Of a stretch of 64,000 nucleotides of DNA, positions 7,987-21,997 are shown piece after piece. The stretch's first letter is position 1, and each line of letters opens with the position of its first letter. Both the position numbers and the translations under genes were made by a program. Below the pieces are notes generated by a model, which was not told where the DNA came from, ran no database searches, and saw only the letters and a list, made by a program, of their open reading frames with translations. The DNA is from Comamonadaceae bacterium (GTDB taxonomy: Bacteria > Pseudomonadota > Gammaproteobacteria > Burkholderiales > Burkholderiaceae_C). The DNA is taken from NCBI GenBank assembly GCA_947447985.1, contig CANFLX010000005.1, positions 46,820-110,819 of the forward strand. The letters run 5' to 3'.

Positions 7987-9405
7987 TTAGCGCGACAGCA
8001 TGCGCCCAGGGTTCATAAGGTTGTGCGGGTCCAGGGCGGTCTTGATAGAGCGCATCAGGCCCAATGCCACGGGCGACTTGTGCTTTTCCAGCTTTTCACG
8101 CTTGAGGCTGCCAATGCCGTGCTCCGCAGAAATAGAGCCGTTGAATGCATCCACCAGCGCGTACACCACGGCGTTGATCGGGCCTTCCTGGTCGCGCAAA
8201 AAGGCTTCGGCGTCCGTGTTGGCCGGCGCTTGCACGTTGTAGTGCAAATTGCCATCTCCCAAGTGGCCGTAATTGACCAATCGAACGCCTGGAAACTGCG
8301 CCTCCAGCGCCGCATCGGCGAGCCGCACAAACTCGGGAATCCGAGATACCGCAATCGAGATGTCGTGCTTGATATTGAGACCTTCTTGGGCCTGCGCCAA
8401 GGGAATGCTCTCACGGATGTGCCAGAGCGCACGTGCCTGCGCCATGCTCTCGGCCACCACCGCGTCGCTGGCGCAGCCCTGCGCCATGGCGTCCTCTAAC
8501 AGGCGTTCAAATTGGCCACGCGCGTGGTCGTCGGATTCGCTGTCGGAGTTTTCCAGCACCACACAGTAGGGCGTGGTCTCGTAAAAGGGCACGCGTTGCT
8601 GCGGGAAGTGCTTGGTCACCAGGCTCAGCGCAAATTGGCCCATGACCTCGAAGCCGGTCAGGCCCGCGCCCAAATGCTGGTGCGCCAATCCCAGCAAGGC
8701 CACGGCCGCGTCCAGTGAAGGAACCGCTGCCAAGGCCGTCAACTGCGATTTGGGTGCCGGATACAGCTTCATGGTGGCGGCGGTAATCACGCCCAGCGTG
8801 CCCTCCGATCCAATGAACAGGTGGCGCAGGTCGTAGCCGGTGTTGTCTTTGCGCAAGCCGGTCAAGCCGCTCCACACCTCGCCCTGCGCGGTGACCACTT
8901 CAAGCCCGAGGCAGAGCTCGCGCGTGTTGCCAAAGCGCACCACCTGGGTGCCGCCCGCATTGGTTCCTAAGTTGCCACCAATGGTGCAACTTCCCTCAGA
9001 CGCCAGGCTGAGCGGAAACAAAAATCCCGCTTTCTCGCAGGCGTCTTGCAAACTTTGGAGTACGCAGCCCGCCTCCACGGTCATGGTCAGGTTGGCGGCG
9101 TCCAGGCTGCGAATCGCGTTCATGCGGGTCAGGCTCAACACAATTTGCGACCCGCTGGCGTCCGGCGTGGAGCCAACGACCATGCCGGTGTTGCCGCCCT
9201 GGGGCACGATGCTGACACCCTCTGCCGCACACGCTTTGACGATCTGCGCCACCTGCGCTGTGCTGTTGGGGCGTACCACGGCCAGCGCTTTGCCACGCTC
9301 GCGGCGGCGCCAGTCGAGCTCGTAGCCGGTCAGGTCGCCCTCGGTCAGGACATGGGCGTCGCCGACGATGGCGCGCAAGGATTGCAAAAATTCGGGTCGG
9401 CTCAT
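7987..9405 (-). CDS. FAD-linked D-2-hydroxyacid dehydrogenase (GlcD / D-2-hydroxyglutarate dehydrogenase type)
   Basis: This 472-residue flavoprotein belongs to the VAO/PCMH family with a FAD_binding_4 domain (about residues 35-215) followed by a FAD-oxidase C domain. Motifs include PQGGNTGMVVGSTPD (FAD pyrophosphate binding), SEGSCTIGGNLGTNAGGT and HLFIGSEGTLGVITAATMKL, plus C-terminal NYGHLGDGNLHYN with metal-binding His residues and EHGIGSLKREK. Such enzymes oxidise D-lactate, glycolate or D-2-hydroxyglutarate; sequence alone does not decide. The ATG at 9405 overlaps the DUF2069 stop by 4 bp (ATGA), so the two are translationally coupled. The 112-residue upstream ORF extension overlaps that gene and was discarded. 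Confidence 0.9.
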   Translation of the reverse strand: MSRPEFLQSLRAIVGDAHVLTEGDLTGYELDWRRRERGKALAVVRPNSTAQVAQIVKACAAEGVSIVPQGGNTGMVVGSTPDASGSQIVLSLTRMNAIRSLDAANLTMTVEAGCVLQSLQDACEKAGFLFPLSLASEGSCTIGGNLGTNAGGTQVVRFGNTRELCLGLEVVTAQGEVWSGLTGLRKDNTGYDLRHLFIGSEGTLGVITAATMKLYPAPKSQLTALAAVPSLDAAVALLGLAHQHLGAGLTGFEVMGQFALSLVTKHFPQQRVPFYETTPYCVVLENSDSESDDHARGQFERLLEDAMAQGCASDAVVAESMAQARALWHIRESIPLAQAQEGLNIKHDISIAVSRIPEFVRLADAALEAQFPGVRLVNYGHLGDGNLHYNVQAPANTDAEAFLRDQEGPINAVVYALVDAFNGSISAEHGIGSLKREKLEKHKSPVALGLMRSIKTALDPHNLMNPGRMLSR

Positions 9406-9869
9406 GGTGCGATGGGGGTGGCTTGATCGGTCGAATCGGGGCTTTGCAGCGTGGACTTGGCGTTGCGCAAACGCAGGCGCACATGCAGCGCGCAGCCTGC
9501 AAACAAGGTCAGGCACAGCACGACTTCCAACAAGGCGTAGTAGTGACTGGGCGCCCGGTCGCTGTAGGCACGCACCACGCCTTCGGTGAAATAGAGCCAG
9601 ACCAGCAAACTGACCCAGCGGTAGGTGTACATCCGGTTTTTGAGCAAGCCCGCGATCGGCACGCACAGCGGCAGAGCTTTGAGGGCGAGCAATGAGCCGC
9701 CCGGTTTGATGGGCGCCAAGTAGAGCTCCCAGGCCACGCACAAGACCACCAAGGCCACCAAACTCGACACCGCCAGCCGCCGGCTGAGGTCTACTTGGGG
9801 CATGCCCGCCGCAATGGCCGCGTCGCGGGCCGGGTCGTCAGAAGGGAGAGAGGGGGAGGGGAGATTCAT
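9402..9869 (-). CDS. DUF2069 inner-membrane protein
   Basis: This 155-residue integral membrane protein has about four hydrophobic segments: SSLVALVVLCVAWELYL, ALPLCVPIAGLL, WVSLLVWLYFTEGVVRAY and ALLEVVLCLTLFAGCALHVRLRL. The pattern, including YTYRWVSLLVWLYF and EGVVRAYSD, is that of the DUF2069 family common in beta- and gamma-proteobacteria; its function is unknown. The ATG at 9869 is chosen over the ORF-track start 27 bp upstream because it leaves space to the divergent start at 9891. Its stop is coupled to the FAD-dehydrogenase start. Confidence 0.82.
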   Translation of the reverse strand: MNLPSPSLPSDDPARDAAIAAGMPQVDLSRRLAVSSLVALVVLCVAWELYLAPIKPGGSLLALKALPLCVPIAGLLKNRMYTYRWVSLLVWLYFTEGVVRAYSDRAPSHYYALLEVVLCLTLFAGCALHVRLRLRNAKSTLQSPDSTDQATPIAP

Positions 9870-9890
9870 GGCGGTGGCATCATAGCGGTC

Positions 9891-12645
<2,755 letters not shown>

Positions 12646-12665
12646 GTTTGCCACCAGGGCACCTC

Positions 12666-14342
12666 ATGCAGCATTCCAAAATTCTCATCCTTGATTTCGG
12701 CTCCCAGGTCACCCAGCTCATTGCGCGCCGGGTGCGGGAAGCCCATGTGTATTGCGAGGTGCACCCCTGTGACGTCAGCGACGACTGGGTGCGTGCGTAT
12801 GCGGCGGACGGCTCGCTCAAAGGCGTGATCTTGTCTGGCAGCCACGCCAGCGTGTACGAAGACAGCACCGACAGCGCACCTGCAGCGGTGTTTGCCCTGG
12901 GAGTGCCTGTGCTGGGCATTTGCTACGGCATGCAAACCATGGCGCAGCAGCTCGGCGGCAAAGTGGAGGGCGGCCACACCCGGGAGTTTGGCTACGCCGA
13001 AGTGCGCGCCCATGGTCACACGGCCTTGCTCAAGGAAATTGCCGACCTCACGACCGCACAGGGCCACGGCATGCTCAAGGTCTGGATGAGCCACGGCGAC
13101 AAAGTGACCGAACTGCCGCCCGGTTTCAAGCTGATGGCCAGCACACCCAGCTGCCCGATTGCGGGCATGGCCGACGAAGCTCGCCACTTTTACGGCGTGC
13201 AGTTTCACCCCGAAGTGACGCACACCGTGCAAGGCCAGGCACTCTTGAACCGCTTTGTGCTGGACATTTGCGCCGCCCGGCCTGACTGGGTGATGCGTGA
13301 CCACGTGGCCGATGCGGTCGCCAAAATCCGCGAACAAGTGGGTGACGAAGAGGTGATCTTGGGCCTCTCAGGCGGCGTCGACTCGTCGGTGGCGGCAGCG
13401 CTGATCCACCGCGCCATTGGCGACCAACTCACCTGCGTTTTTGTCGACCATGGCCTTCTGCGCCTGAACGAAGGCGATCTGGTCATGGAGATGTTTGTTG
13501 GCAAGCTCAAGGCCAAGGTCATCCGAGTCGACGCCAGTGACTTGTTCCTGGGCAAATTGGCAGGCGTGAGCGAGCCCGAAGCCAAGCGCAAGATCATTGG
13601 CGGGCTGTTTGTCGATGTATTCAAGGAACAAGCCGCAAAACTCAAGTCTGGCAGTGGAGGCAAGAATTCGACTGACGGCCGACCAGCCGTCAAAGGCGCC
13701 ACGTTTCTTGCGCAAGGCACGATTTACCCCGACGTGATCGAGAGTGGCGGCGCCAAAAGCAAAAAGGCCGTCACCATCAAAAGCCACCACAACGTGGGCG
13801 GCCTGCCGGAGCAACTCGGGCTCAAACTGCTGGAGCCTCTGCGCGACCTGTTCAAAGACGAAGTGCGTGAGCTCGGTGTGGCCTTGGGCCTGCCGCCTGA
13901 CATGGTGTACCGCCACCCCTTCCCAGGGCCTGGATTGGGCGTGCGGATTTTGGGCGAGGTCAAAAAAGAATATGCCGACCTGCTGCGCCGGGCCGACGCC
14001 ATCTTTATCGAAGAACTGCGCGCCACCCCCTATGTGCCGGTGGCGGGGCAGGTTGTGGGTGCAGCGGGCGTGCCGAAAAATTGGTACGAGGCCACCAGCC
14101 AGGCATTTACCGTGTTCCTGCCCGTCAAGAGCGTGGGCGTGATGGGCGACGGCCGCACCTACGACTACGTGGTGGCACTGCGCGCCGTGCAAACCAGCGA
14201 CTTCATGACCGCCGACTGGGCCGAGTTGCCCTATGCACTGCTGAAAAAAGTGTCCGGCCGCATCATCAACGAAGTGCGCGGCATCAACCGCGTGACCTAT
14301 GACGTGAGTAGCAAGCCGCCGGCGACTATTGAGTGGGAGTGA
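12666..14342 (+). CDS. guaA: GMP synthase (glutamine-hydrolysing)
   Basis: GuaA aminates XMP to GMP. The N-terminal class I glutaminase domain has [20 protein letters not shown] (catalytic Cys) and [10 protein letters not shown] (His-x-Glu). The ATP-pyrophosphatase domain carries the P-loop [14 protein letters not shown]. The C-terminal dimerisation domain ends in a canonical P-P-x-T-I-E-W-E. The 558 residues exceed the roughly 525 of E. coli. Much of the excess is a Gly/Ser/Lys-rich insertion of about 20 residues just before [14 protein letters not shown], which I believe is common in beta-proteobacteria. The ATG at 12666 begins [14 protein letters not shown], the expected start. Confidence 0.97.
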   Translation: MQHSKILILDFGSQVTQLIARRVREAHVYCEVHPCDVSDDWVRAYAADGSLKGVILSGSHASVYEDSTDSAPAAVFALGVPVLGICYGMQTMAQQLGGKVEGGHTREFGYAEVRAHGHTALLKEIADLTTAQGHGMLKVWMSHGDKVTELPPGFKLMASTPSCPIAGMADEARHFYGVQFHPEVTHTVQGQALLNRFVLDICAARPDWVMRDHVADAVAKIREQVGDEEVILGLSGGVDSSVAAALIHRAIGDQLTCVFVDHGLLRLNEGDLVMEMFVGKLKAKVIRVDASDLFLGKLAGVSEPEAKRKIIGGLFVDVFKEQAAKLKSGSGGKNSTDGRPAVKGATFLAQGTIYPDVIESGGAKSKKAVTIKSHHNVGGLPEQLGLKLLEPLRDLFKDEVRELGVALGLPPDMVYRHPFPGPGLGVRILGEVKKEYADLLRRADAIFIEELRATPYVPVAGQVVGAAGVPKNWYEATSQAFTVFLPVKSVGVMGDGRTYDYVVALRAVQTSDFMTADWAELPYALLKKVSGRIINEVRGINRVTYDVSSKPPATIEWE

Positions 14343-14347
14343 GGTCC

Positions 14348-15430
14348 GTGTCCGCCCATAAAGCGAACGTCGCACCCAAGCCCATGAGCAGGCGCTTGGC
14401 TCTGCGCTGGCTGGGCGCACCGGTGGCCGCGCTGGCTTCGTCAGTTGCTTGGTCAGACGAGGTGTGGATCGCCGACACCCATTCGCACTCGGCGATGCGC
14501 TTTAACGATGCCAGTTGCCTGCGTTGCGAATTGACGCAATCGGGCGTGCGCTTGTTGTCCTGGGCTTTGGTGGCAGACGGCCCCTTTATTCAACGCCTGC
14601 CCAGCGGTGCGATGCAGGTGAATTTCAAGGCCAGTCCCGAAGAGTACCGCGAGGCATTCAGCCGGATGCTCAAAGGCATGCGGCGGCGAATCAAAACAGA
14701 AGGTTTGCAATTGGCGCTCAGCGCTGACGACATTGATAAGTCGCTGCAAGGCCAACTGCATATCGTTTTGTCCACCGAAGGCGCCCAGTATCTGGGCGGG
14801 GACCCGCAGCACTTGGACGTGGTCTATGCCCAAGGCGTGCGGCAAATTGGCCTCGGCCATTTTGTTGAAGGCGATTTGCTCGACATTCGCACGGAACCTC
14901 CCAAATTGGGTGGTTTGACAGCGCTGGGGCGGGAGGTGATCCGCCGCTGCAATGCCATGGGCATTTTGGTCGATCTGGCGCATTCCACCGACCAGTCCGT
15001 GGCCCAGGCGCTGGAAGTGTCGCAACAACCCATGCTGTGGTCGCACAGCGCAATCACCCGACAAGCCACCGATTGGAAAAGCCGAAGCAACCATGTCATG
15101 AGCATCAGCCTGGCCAATGCCAAAGTGCTGGCCCAGCGCGGGGGTGTCGTTGGTATGTGGCCCAGCCGTTTTAATTTTGACGATCCGCGTGCCTATGTGG
15201 CAGCACTGGGCGAGGCGGTGGACATGATTGGAGAAGACCATGTGGCTTTCGGCACCGACATGCAAGGTCTGGCGCCTGCATCAACGATGATGATCAATTA
15301 CAGCGGCCTGCGAGAGGTGGTCGATCTGCTCTTAAGCAGCAACATGCCCGAGCGCACGGTGCGTAAACTCGCTGGCGAAAACTATGCGCGACTGCTGAAA
15401 ACGGTGATGCTGTCCCGAAGCGTTTCTTAA
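14348..15430 (+). CDS. Exported membrane dipeptidase, peptidase family M19
   Basis: This 360-residue protein has an N-terminal twin-arginine-like leader (SRRLALRWLGAPVAALASSVAWS), so it is probably exported. The M19 (renal dipeptidase) fold is indicated by DTHSHS near the mature N-terminus (zinc ligands), STEGAQYL (bridging Glu), ILVDLAHST and LWSHSAIT (His ligands), and AFGTDMQG (Asp). The family hydrolyses dipeptides, including D-amino-acid-containing ones. The GTG at 14348 follows a GGGAGTGAGG Shine-Dalgarno; the ATG at 14384 is an alternative that would still keep the Arg-Arg leader. It begins 6 bp after guaA but has no evident link to purine synthesis. Confidence 0.85.
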   Translation: MSAHKANVAPKPMSRRLALRWLGAPVAALASSVAWSDEVWIADTHSHSAMRFNDASCLRCELTQSGVRLLSWALVADGPFIQRLPSGAMQVNFKASPEEYREAFSRMLKGMRRRIKTEGLQLALSADDIDKSLQGQLHIVLSTEGAQYLGGDPQHLDVVYAQGVRQIGLGHFVEGDLLDIRTEPPKLGGLTALGREVIRRCNAMGILVDLAHSTDQSVAQALEVSQQPMLWSHSAITRQATDWKSRSNHVMSISLANAKVLAQRGGVVGMWPSRFNFDDPRAYVAALGEAVDMIGEDHVAFGTDMQGLAPASTMMINYSGLREVVDLLLSSNMPERTVRKLAGENYARLLKTVMLSRSVS

Positions 15431-15439
15431 AGGCTCCTT

Positions 15440-17444
<2,005 letters not shown>

Positions 17445-17445
<1 letters not shown>

Positions 17446-18353
17446 TGAGCCACATTTACATTTATTCGCCCTCCGGCGCCGTGCGAGACAAAGCCGCTTT
17501 TCGGCGCGGAGTGAAGCATTTGCGCAGCCTGGGCCACGAGGTCGAGATTGATGCCGACGCACTCACGCGCCATCTGCGCTTTGCGGGTGACGATGACACA
17601 CGCCTCGCGGCCATTCAGCGCGCGGCTGCCAGCGGTGCCGATGTGGCCCTGATTAGCCGTGGCGGCTATGGCCTGACCCGCATCCTGCCGTCCTTGCCCT
17701 ACGCCGCGCTGGCCAAGGCGGTGGAATCAGGCACCCAGTTTGTCGGGCAAAGTGATTTCACGGCGCTGCAAACCGCGCTGCTGGCGAAAACAGGCGCTGT
17801 CACTTGGCAAGGGCCTGCATTGGGCGAGGACTTTGGTGCCGAGGCAGGTGTGGACGACATCATGCAAGCCTGTTTTGACGATTTGCTGTTGGAGCAGGGC
17901 GAAGGCGCCGGCTGGCGTATGGCCGCGTCGGAGTCTCATCCGGACTTTGAGGTGCACAACGCCAAGCTTTGGGGCGGCAACCTCGCGATCTTGACTTCCT
18001 TGCTTGGAACGCCCTTTTGGCCCAAGGTCAAAGCAGGCGTCTTGTTCTTAGAAGATGTGGGTGAGCACCCCTACAAAATTGAGCGCATGTTGACGCAGTT
18101 GCTGCACGCCGGGGTGCTGGCGCAGCAAAAGGCGATTGTGTTGGGACAGTTCACCAGCTTCAAGCTGGTGCCCCACGACAAAGGCTTCAAGCTCGCCAGC
18201 GTGGTCGCGTGGTTGCGCAGCCAGCTGTCAGTCCCCGTGCTGACGGGGTTGCCGTTTGGCCATGTGCCTACCAAAGTGCTGCTGCCAGTGGGTGCCAAGG
18301 TGGATCTGGCGGTGCAAGGGCGGGACGCCTTGCTGGTGTGGGGTCACGTTTGA
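17445..18353 (+). CDS. ldcA: Muramoyltetrapeptide (LD-) carboxypeptidase, peptidase S66
   Basis: LdcA removes the terminal D-Ala from the murein tetrapeptide during peptidoglycan recycling in the cytoplasm. The 302 residues fit family S66. Motifs are IYIYSPSGAV at the N-terminus, ALISRGGYGLTRILP, the nucleophile region VGQSDFTALQ (catalytic Ser), WGGNLAILTSLLGTPFWP and FLEDVGEHPYKIERML with the Glu/His relay at C-terminal positions. The ATG overlaps the upstream stop (TGATG), which suggests translational coupling to the tadA ORF. Confidence 0.92.
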
Positions 18354-18390
18354 ACCGGTGACTGGAGGCGTTTCGCCTTCGATGTGTTTA

Positions 18391-19074
18391 TTAACATAAT
18401 ATACATCGTATGAAGCAGCATTGCTTGGCTGGGGGCTTGCTCATCGGTGCCAGCAATTCATAAGCCTCCTTGCGCTGGCCCCGCTCGGCAAAGTCCCGCG
18501 CACTCAAACCCACCGCGTTGCGCAGGTTCATGTCGGCACCAGCATCGAGCAAGAGTTTCACGGTGCCTGCATTGCCGTACATCGCTGCCATCATCAGTGG
18601 CGTGGTTTGATTCGGCGACTCAGCGTCAATATAGGCATGGCGCTCCAACAGCAAGCGCGCAATGGCCTCATGCCCTCCGGTCGCCGCATAGTGCAGCGGC
18701 GTCCAGCCTGTTTTATTGACATCCGCGTCGCGTTCAATCAGGCGCTCACAGACATCGCGCATGCCTGCCAAGGCGGCCAGCATCAATGCGCTTTCGTCCT
18801 TGTCGTTGCGCACTTCGGCACGCAAGCCAGGCGTATCGATCAAGACCGCCAAGGATTTAGGCGATGGCTGACGGATGGCGATCAGCAAGCCTGGCACACC
18901 GGCTGGGCCTACCGTATTGACGTCAAAACCGCGTTTGAGCAGCTGCTTGACCTTGGCGGCGTCATCCTGCTGAAGTGCTTTAAAAAAATCTTCATAGGAT
19001 CCGGCGAAACAAGAAATACAAATAAAAACAAAAAGGTAGAAAAGATACCTAAAGCGAAATCTAAATTTGTTCAT
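18391..19074 (-). CDS. Secreted ankyrin-repeat protein
   Basis: This 227-residue protein opens with a short basic segment and a strongly hydrophobic signal peptide (YLFYLFVFICISCFAG), followed by four to five ankyrin repeats: DDAAKVKQLLKRGFDVN, ESALMLAALAGMRDVCERLIERDADVN, GWTPLHYAATGGHEAIARLLLERHA, TTPLMMAAMYGNAGTVKLLLDAGAD and a partial last repeat. It should act in the periplasm as a protein-binding scaffold; the partner is unknown. A Cys-rich tail (CCFIRCILC) ends the protein. The signal-peptide coding segment is much more AT-rich than its surroundings. Its ATG overlaps the tatD stop by 4 bp, placing it last in the mltG-tmk-holB-pilZ-tatD run. Confidence 0.85.
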   Translation of the reverse strand: MNKFRFRFRYLFYLFVFICISCFAGSYEDFFKALQQDDAAKVKQLLKRGFDVNTVGPAGVPGLLIAIRQPSPKSLAVLIDTPGLRAEVRNDKDESALMLAALAGMRDVCERLIERDADVNKTGWTPLHYAATGGHEAIARLLLERHAYIDAESPNQTTPLMMAAMYGNAGTVKLLLDAGADMNLRNAVGLSARDFAERGQRKEAYELLAPMSKPPAKQCCFIRCILC

Positions 19075-19865
19075 GCTGCAACACCCGAAAAAAGACGGGT
19101 GAAATTGGCGCTGGTGGCCGCCGCAACGTCCGCGATGTCGCAGCCCCGCAGGGTAGCGATTTGCTGTGCAACCAAGGGCACGTAGGACGGATTGTTGGTT
19201 TTTCCCCGGTAGGGCATGGGCGCAAGGTAGGGGCTGTCGGTCTCGATCAACATGCGATCCATCGGCACCCAGCTGGCGACTTCGCGCAAATCCTGCGCAC
19301 TTTTGAAGGTCAAGATGCCTGAAAACGAGATGTAAAACCCCATCTCCAAAGCCGCCTCCGCCACCGCCGCGCTCTCCGTAAAACAGTGGAACACCCCACC
19401 GGCAGCCGTCGCGCCGCCGTCTTCACCCTCCTCGCGCAAGAGCGCCAGCGTGTCCTCGGACGCGCTGCGCGTGTGAATCACCAAGGGTTTCTTCAAGGCC
19501 TGCGCCGCCCGGATATGGGTACGAAAACGCGTGCGCTGCCATTCCATATCGGCCACGGTGCGGCCATTGAGGCGGTAATAGTCCAAGCCCGTCTCACCAA
19601 TGGCCACCACACGGGGCAAGGAGCCGCGCTCCAGTAAATCGTCCAAGGTGGGCTCTGCAACGCCCTCGTTGTCAGGGTGAACGCCCGCACTGGCCCAAAA
19701 ATTGTCATACCCCAGTGCCAGCGCATGGACGTCAGGAAACTCTTCCAGCGTCGTGCAAATACACAAGGCACGGCTGACCTGGGCCCGAGTCATTGCATCT
19801 CGAATTGTCGAAAGATCGCTTTTGAGCTCAGGAAAGTTCAGGTGGCAATGGGAATCGGTAAACAT
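19071..19865 (-). CDS. tatD: TatD-family metal-dependent DNase
   Basis: This 264-residue TIM-barrel hydrolase has FTDSHCHLNF (His-x-His metal site), AIGETGLDYYR (metal Glu), PLVIHTRSA (His), VFHCFTES (His) and LIETDSPYLAP (metal Asp), the full TatD/YcfH motif series. Family members show 3'-5' exonuclease activity on damaged DNA and RNA. A ycfH-type gene next to holB, tmk and mltG is a very common proteobacterial arrangement. The start lies 15 bp after the pilZ stop. Confidence 0.93.
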   Translation of the reverse strand: MFTDSHCHLNFPELKSDLSTIRDAMTRAQVSRALCICTTLEEFPDVHALALGYDNFWASAGVHPDNEGVAEPTLDDLLERGSLPRVVAIGETGLDYYRLNGRTVADMEWQRTRFRTHIRAAQALKKPLVIHTRSASEDTLALLREEGEDGGATAAGGVFHCFTESAAVAEAALEMGFYISFSGILTFKSAQDLREVASWVPMDRMLIETDSPYLAPMPYRGKTNNPSYVPLVAQQIATLRGCDIADVAAATSANFTRLFSGVAA

Positions 19866-19880
19866 CAGTGCAGGGCGCGT

Positions 19881-20294
19881 TCAAAGGGTCTGGTTACGGC
19901 GGTCGGACATCAGCAGATCGCCCAAAAGCGCCTCGATCTTGCGCTTGACCACTGCCGCGCTTTGGTCGGCAGGGAAACGGATACCCACACCTTGTGAGCG
20001 CCCATGCTGGGAGTTGGACGGCGTAATCCAGGCCACGATTCCTGCAATGGCATAGCGCTGGGGATCGTCCGGAAGGGTCAGCAGCACATACAGCTCATCG
20101 CCCAGCGAATATTCGCGGCTGGTGACGCTGAAAAGACCACCGTCCTTGAACGACGAAATGTAGGCGGAATGCAAGGCGGCGCGGTCTTTGAGCGTCAACT
20201 GCATGACGCTGGGTCGTGACATCGTGGTGTTCAAAACCGAGTCAGACCATGCGGCTGCCACGGTTTGCGGGGAATGGTTGGGACCAAGTGCCAT
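19881..20294 (-). CDS. pilZ: PilZ-domain type IV pilus protein
   Basis: The core (MSRPSVMQLTLKDRAALHSAY onward, then GGLFSVTSREYSLGDELYVLLTLPDDPQRYAIAG and a VGIRFP-type end) matches the short PilZ proteins of the type IV pilus machinery. These typically lack the full RxxxR/DxSxxG c-di-GMP site, and I see neither motif clearly here. The start is uncertain: ATG at 20294 (137 residues) has a weak AAGG in front, ATG at 20315 overlaps holB, and ATG at about 20222 would give the minimal domain. The neighbouring holB-tmk-mltG is the conserved context of pilZ. The pil minor-pilin cluster lies 12 kb away. Confidence 0.85.
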   Translation of the reverse strand: MALGPNHSPQTVAAAWSDSVLNTTMSRPSVMQLTLKDRAALHSAYISSFKDGGLFSVTSREYSLGDELYVLLTLPDDPQRYAIAGIVAWITPSNSQHGRSQGVGIRFPADQSAAVVKRKIEALLGDLLMSDRRNQTL

Positions 20295-20304
20295 GGAATG
20301 GACC

Positions 20305-21327
20305 TTATGAAACATGGGCCGTCAGCAAGACCCTTTGGGCCTGGCTTACCAACGACTCTAACAACAAACCCGCATTGAACGGATGCTCAATCGACCGCTT
20401 TTGCGCGCTCAAAGCCTGGCTCCATTCGGTCAGCGCCTGCACCGAAGGTCCTGCGCCAAGGTCCGAGGCCGCGAAAAACCGCGGCTCGGCGCCCACCCGG
20501 ATGGCCAGCAAGTCGTGGCAAATCTTTTGCAGTGCGTCCAGCACCTTGGCCGGACTCCAGTCGCGAACCGCACCGACGTCGCCACGGGCCATCGCTTTGG
20601 GCAATGCGCCCCACGCTGCGGGGTCCAGACCGGATTGGACAAAGTCCAGCGCATCCTGCGGGCGTCCACCGGTCGCCAGCAAAGCCTGCCGTGCTCGCTC
20701 CGCGGCGACGCCCTGCCCCTGCAGCCATGCGGTACTGCTCGCAAGATCAGGCCAGCGCAGGGTGTGCCCCAGGCAACGGCTGCGAATGGTCGGTAGCAAT
20801 TGGTAGGCGGCTTCACTGGCCAGCACGAACTTGACATCGCCCGGGGGCTCTTCCAGGGTTTTGAGCAAGGCGTTGGCCGTCACGTTGTTCATGTCCTCGG
20901 CCGGAAACACCAGCACCGCCTTGCCGCGCCCGCGTGCGCTGGTGCGCTGGGCAAATTCCACCGCGTCGCGCATCGCGTCAATGCGGATTTCTTTGCTGGG
21001 CTTGCGTTTTTTGTCATCAATCTCTGCCTGGGCCCGTTCGCTCAGAGGCCAGCCCAAGTCCAGCATCCAGGTCTCGGGCATGAGCACGCACAGGTCGGCA
21101 TGGGTGCGCACCTCGATCGCATGGCAACTGCCGCAATGTCCACAGGCGCCGTCCGCACCGGGGTTTTCGCACAACCAAGCGCGCACCAGTGCCAGTGCCA
21201 GGTCGTACTGTCCCAAGCCGGAAGGCCCTGTTAGCAACCAGGCGTGTCCGCGCTGGGCCAGCAAGTCGCGGGTTTGCGAAGCAATCCAAGGCGCGGGCAG
21301 GGGCGCGGTGGCTTCAGCAGCGGTCAC
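20305..21327 (-). CDS. holB: DNA polymerase III subunit delta'
   Basis: HolB is part of the clamp loader. The GTG at 21327 overlaps the tmk stop (GTGA) and gives 340 residues; the ORF-track start 45 bp upstream lies inside tmk. Visible features are [26 protein letters not shown] (degenerate P-loop), a zinc-binding Cys set ([19 protein letters not shown]), [12 protein letters not shown] (SRC-adjacent helix) and TIRSRC. The C-terminal part is less conserved, as in other delta' subunits. Confidence 0.93.
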   Translation of the reverse strand: MTAAEATAPLPAPWIASQTRDLLAQRGHAWLLTGPSGLGQYDLALALVRAWLCENPGADGACGHCGSCHAIEVRTHADLCVLMPETWMLDLGWPLSERAQAEIDDKKRKPSKEIRIDAMRDAVEFAQRTSARGRGKAVLVFPAEDMNNVTANALLKTLEEPPGDVKFVLASEAAYQLLPTIRSRCLGHTLRWPDLASSTAWLQGQGVAAERARQALLATGGRPQDALDFVQSGLDPAAWGALPKAMARGDVGAVRDWSPAKVLDALQKICHDLLAIRVGAEPRFFAASDLGAGPSVQALTEWSQALSAQKRSIEHPFNAGLLLESLVSQAQRVLLTAHVS

Positions 21328-21971
21328 GGCAACAACCCCCTGCTGCGAACAGCGTCCAATACGCTTTGCCACACCCCATCAGGACTTTGGTTGGCATCAA
21401 TGCGGGCAAAACGTGTGGGGGCTTCGTCGTGGCGGCGGGCATAACCGGCAGACACTTTTTCAAAAAAAGCGCCGGGCTGCGCCTCAAATTTATCGGGCAC
21501 CCGGGCCCCGGCGAGCCGCTGCGCGGCCACCTGAGCAGGCAGGTCAAACCACAGGGTCAGGTCAGGCTGCAACAGCACCTGAGAAGCATTCGACGGCCTG
21601 ACACCGCCTTGCACCCAGGCTTCTAAGTTCTTCAACACGTCCCAGTCAAATTCGCGCCCGGCGCCCTGATAGGCAAAAGTGGCATCGGTAAACCGGTCGC
21701 ACACCACCACCTTGCCCTGCGCCAGAGCAGGCGCAATCACCCGAACAATGTGATCGCGCCGCGCGGCAAATACCAGCAGCGATTCGGTCAAAGCGTCCAT
21801 CGGATCGTTCAGAACCAGGGTGCGCAAGGCCTCGGCCAATCGCGTGCCGCCCGGCTCTCGGGTGAGCGTGACTGCCCTGCCCTGCGCCTCCAAGGCCTGG
21901 GCCAGGGCGGCGATGTGGGTGGATTTGCCAGCGCCGTCAATGCCTTCAAAGCTGATGAATAAACCGCTCAT
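21324..21971 (-). CDS. tmk: Thymidylate kinase
   Basis: Tmk phosphorylates dTMP to dTDP. The 215 residues start with [15 protein letters not shown] (P-loop). [11 protein letters not shown], the [33 protein letters not shown] block (DR-F/Y motif) and a LID region follow. It is coupled to holB by a GTGA overlap and lies 26 bp after mltG. Confidence 0.96.
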   Translation of the reverse strand: MSGLFISFEGIDGAGKSTHIAALAQALEAQGRAVTLTREPGGTRLAEALRTLVLNDPMDALTESLLVFAARRDHIVRVIAPALAQGKVVVCDRFTDATFAYQGAGREFDWDVLKNLEAWVQGGVRPSNASQVLLQPDLTLWFDLPAQVAAQRLAGARVPDKFEAQPGAFFEKVSAGYARRHDEAPTRFARIDANQSPDGVWQSVLDAVRSRGLLP

Positions 21972-21997
21972 GGTGTTCTAGGTGTTCGGTGGGAGGT

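Noticed and set aside
18366-18415. AT-rich inverted segment between ldcA and the ankyrin gene
   Set aside because: Small imperfect stems without a T-run; most of it is the ankyrin gene 3' end.
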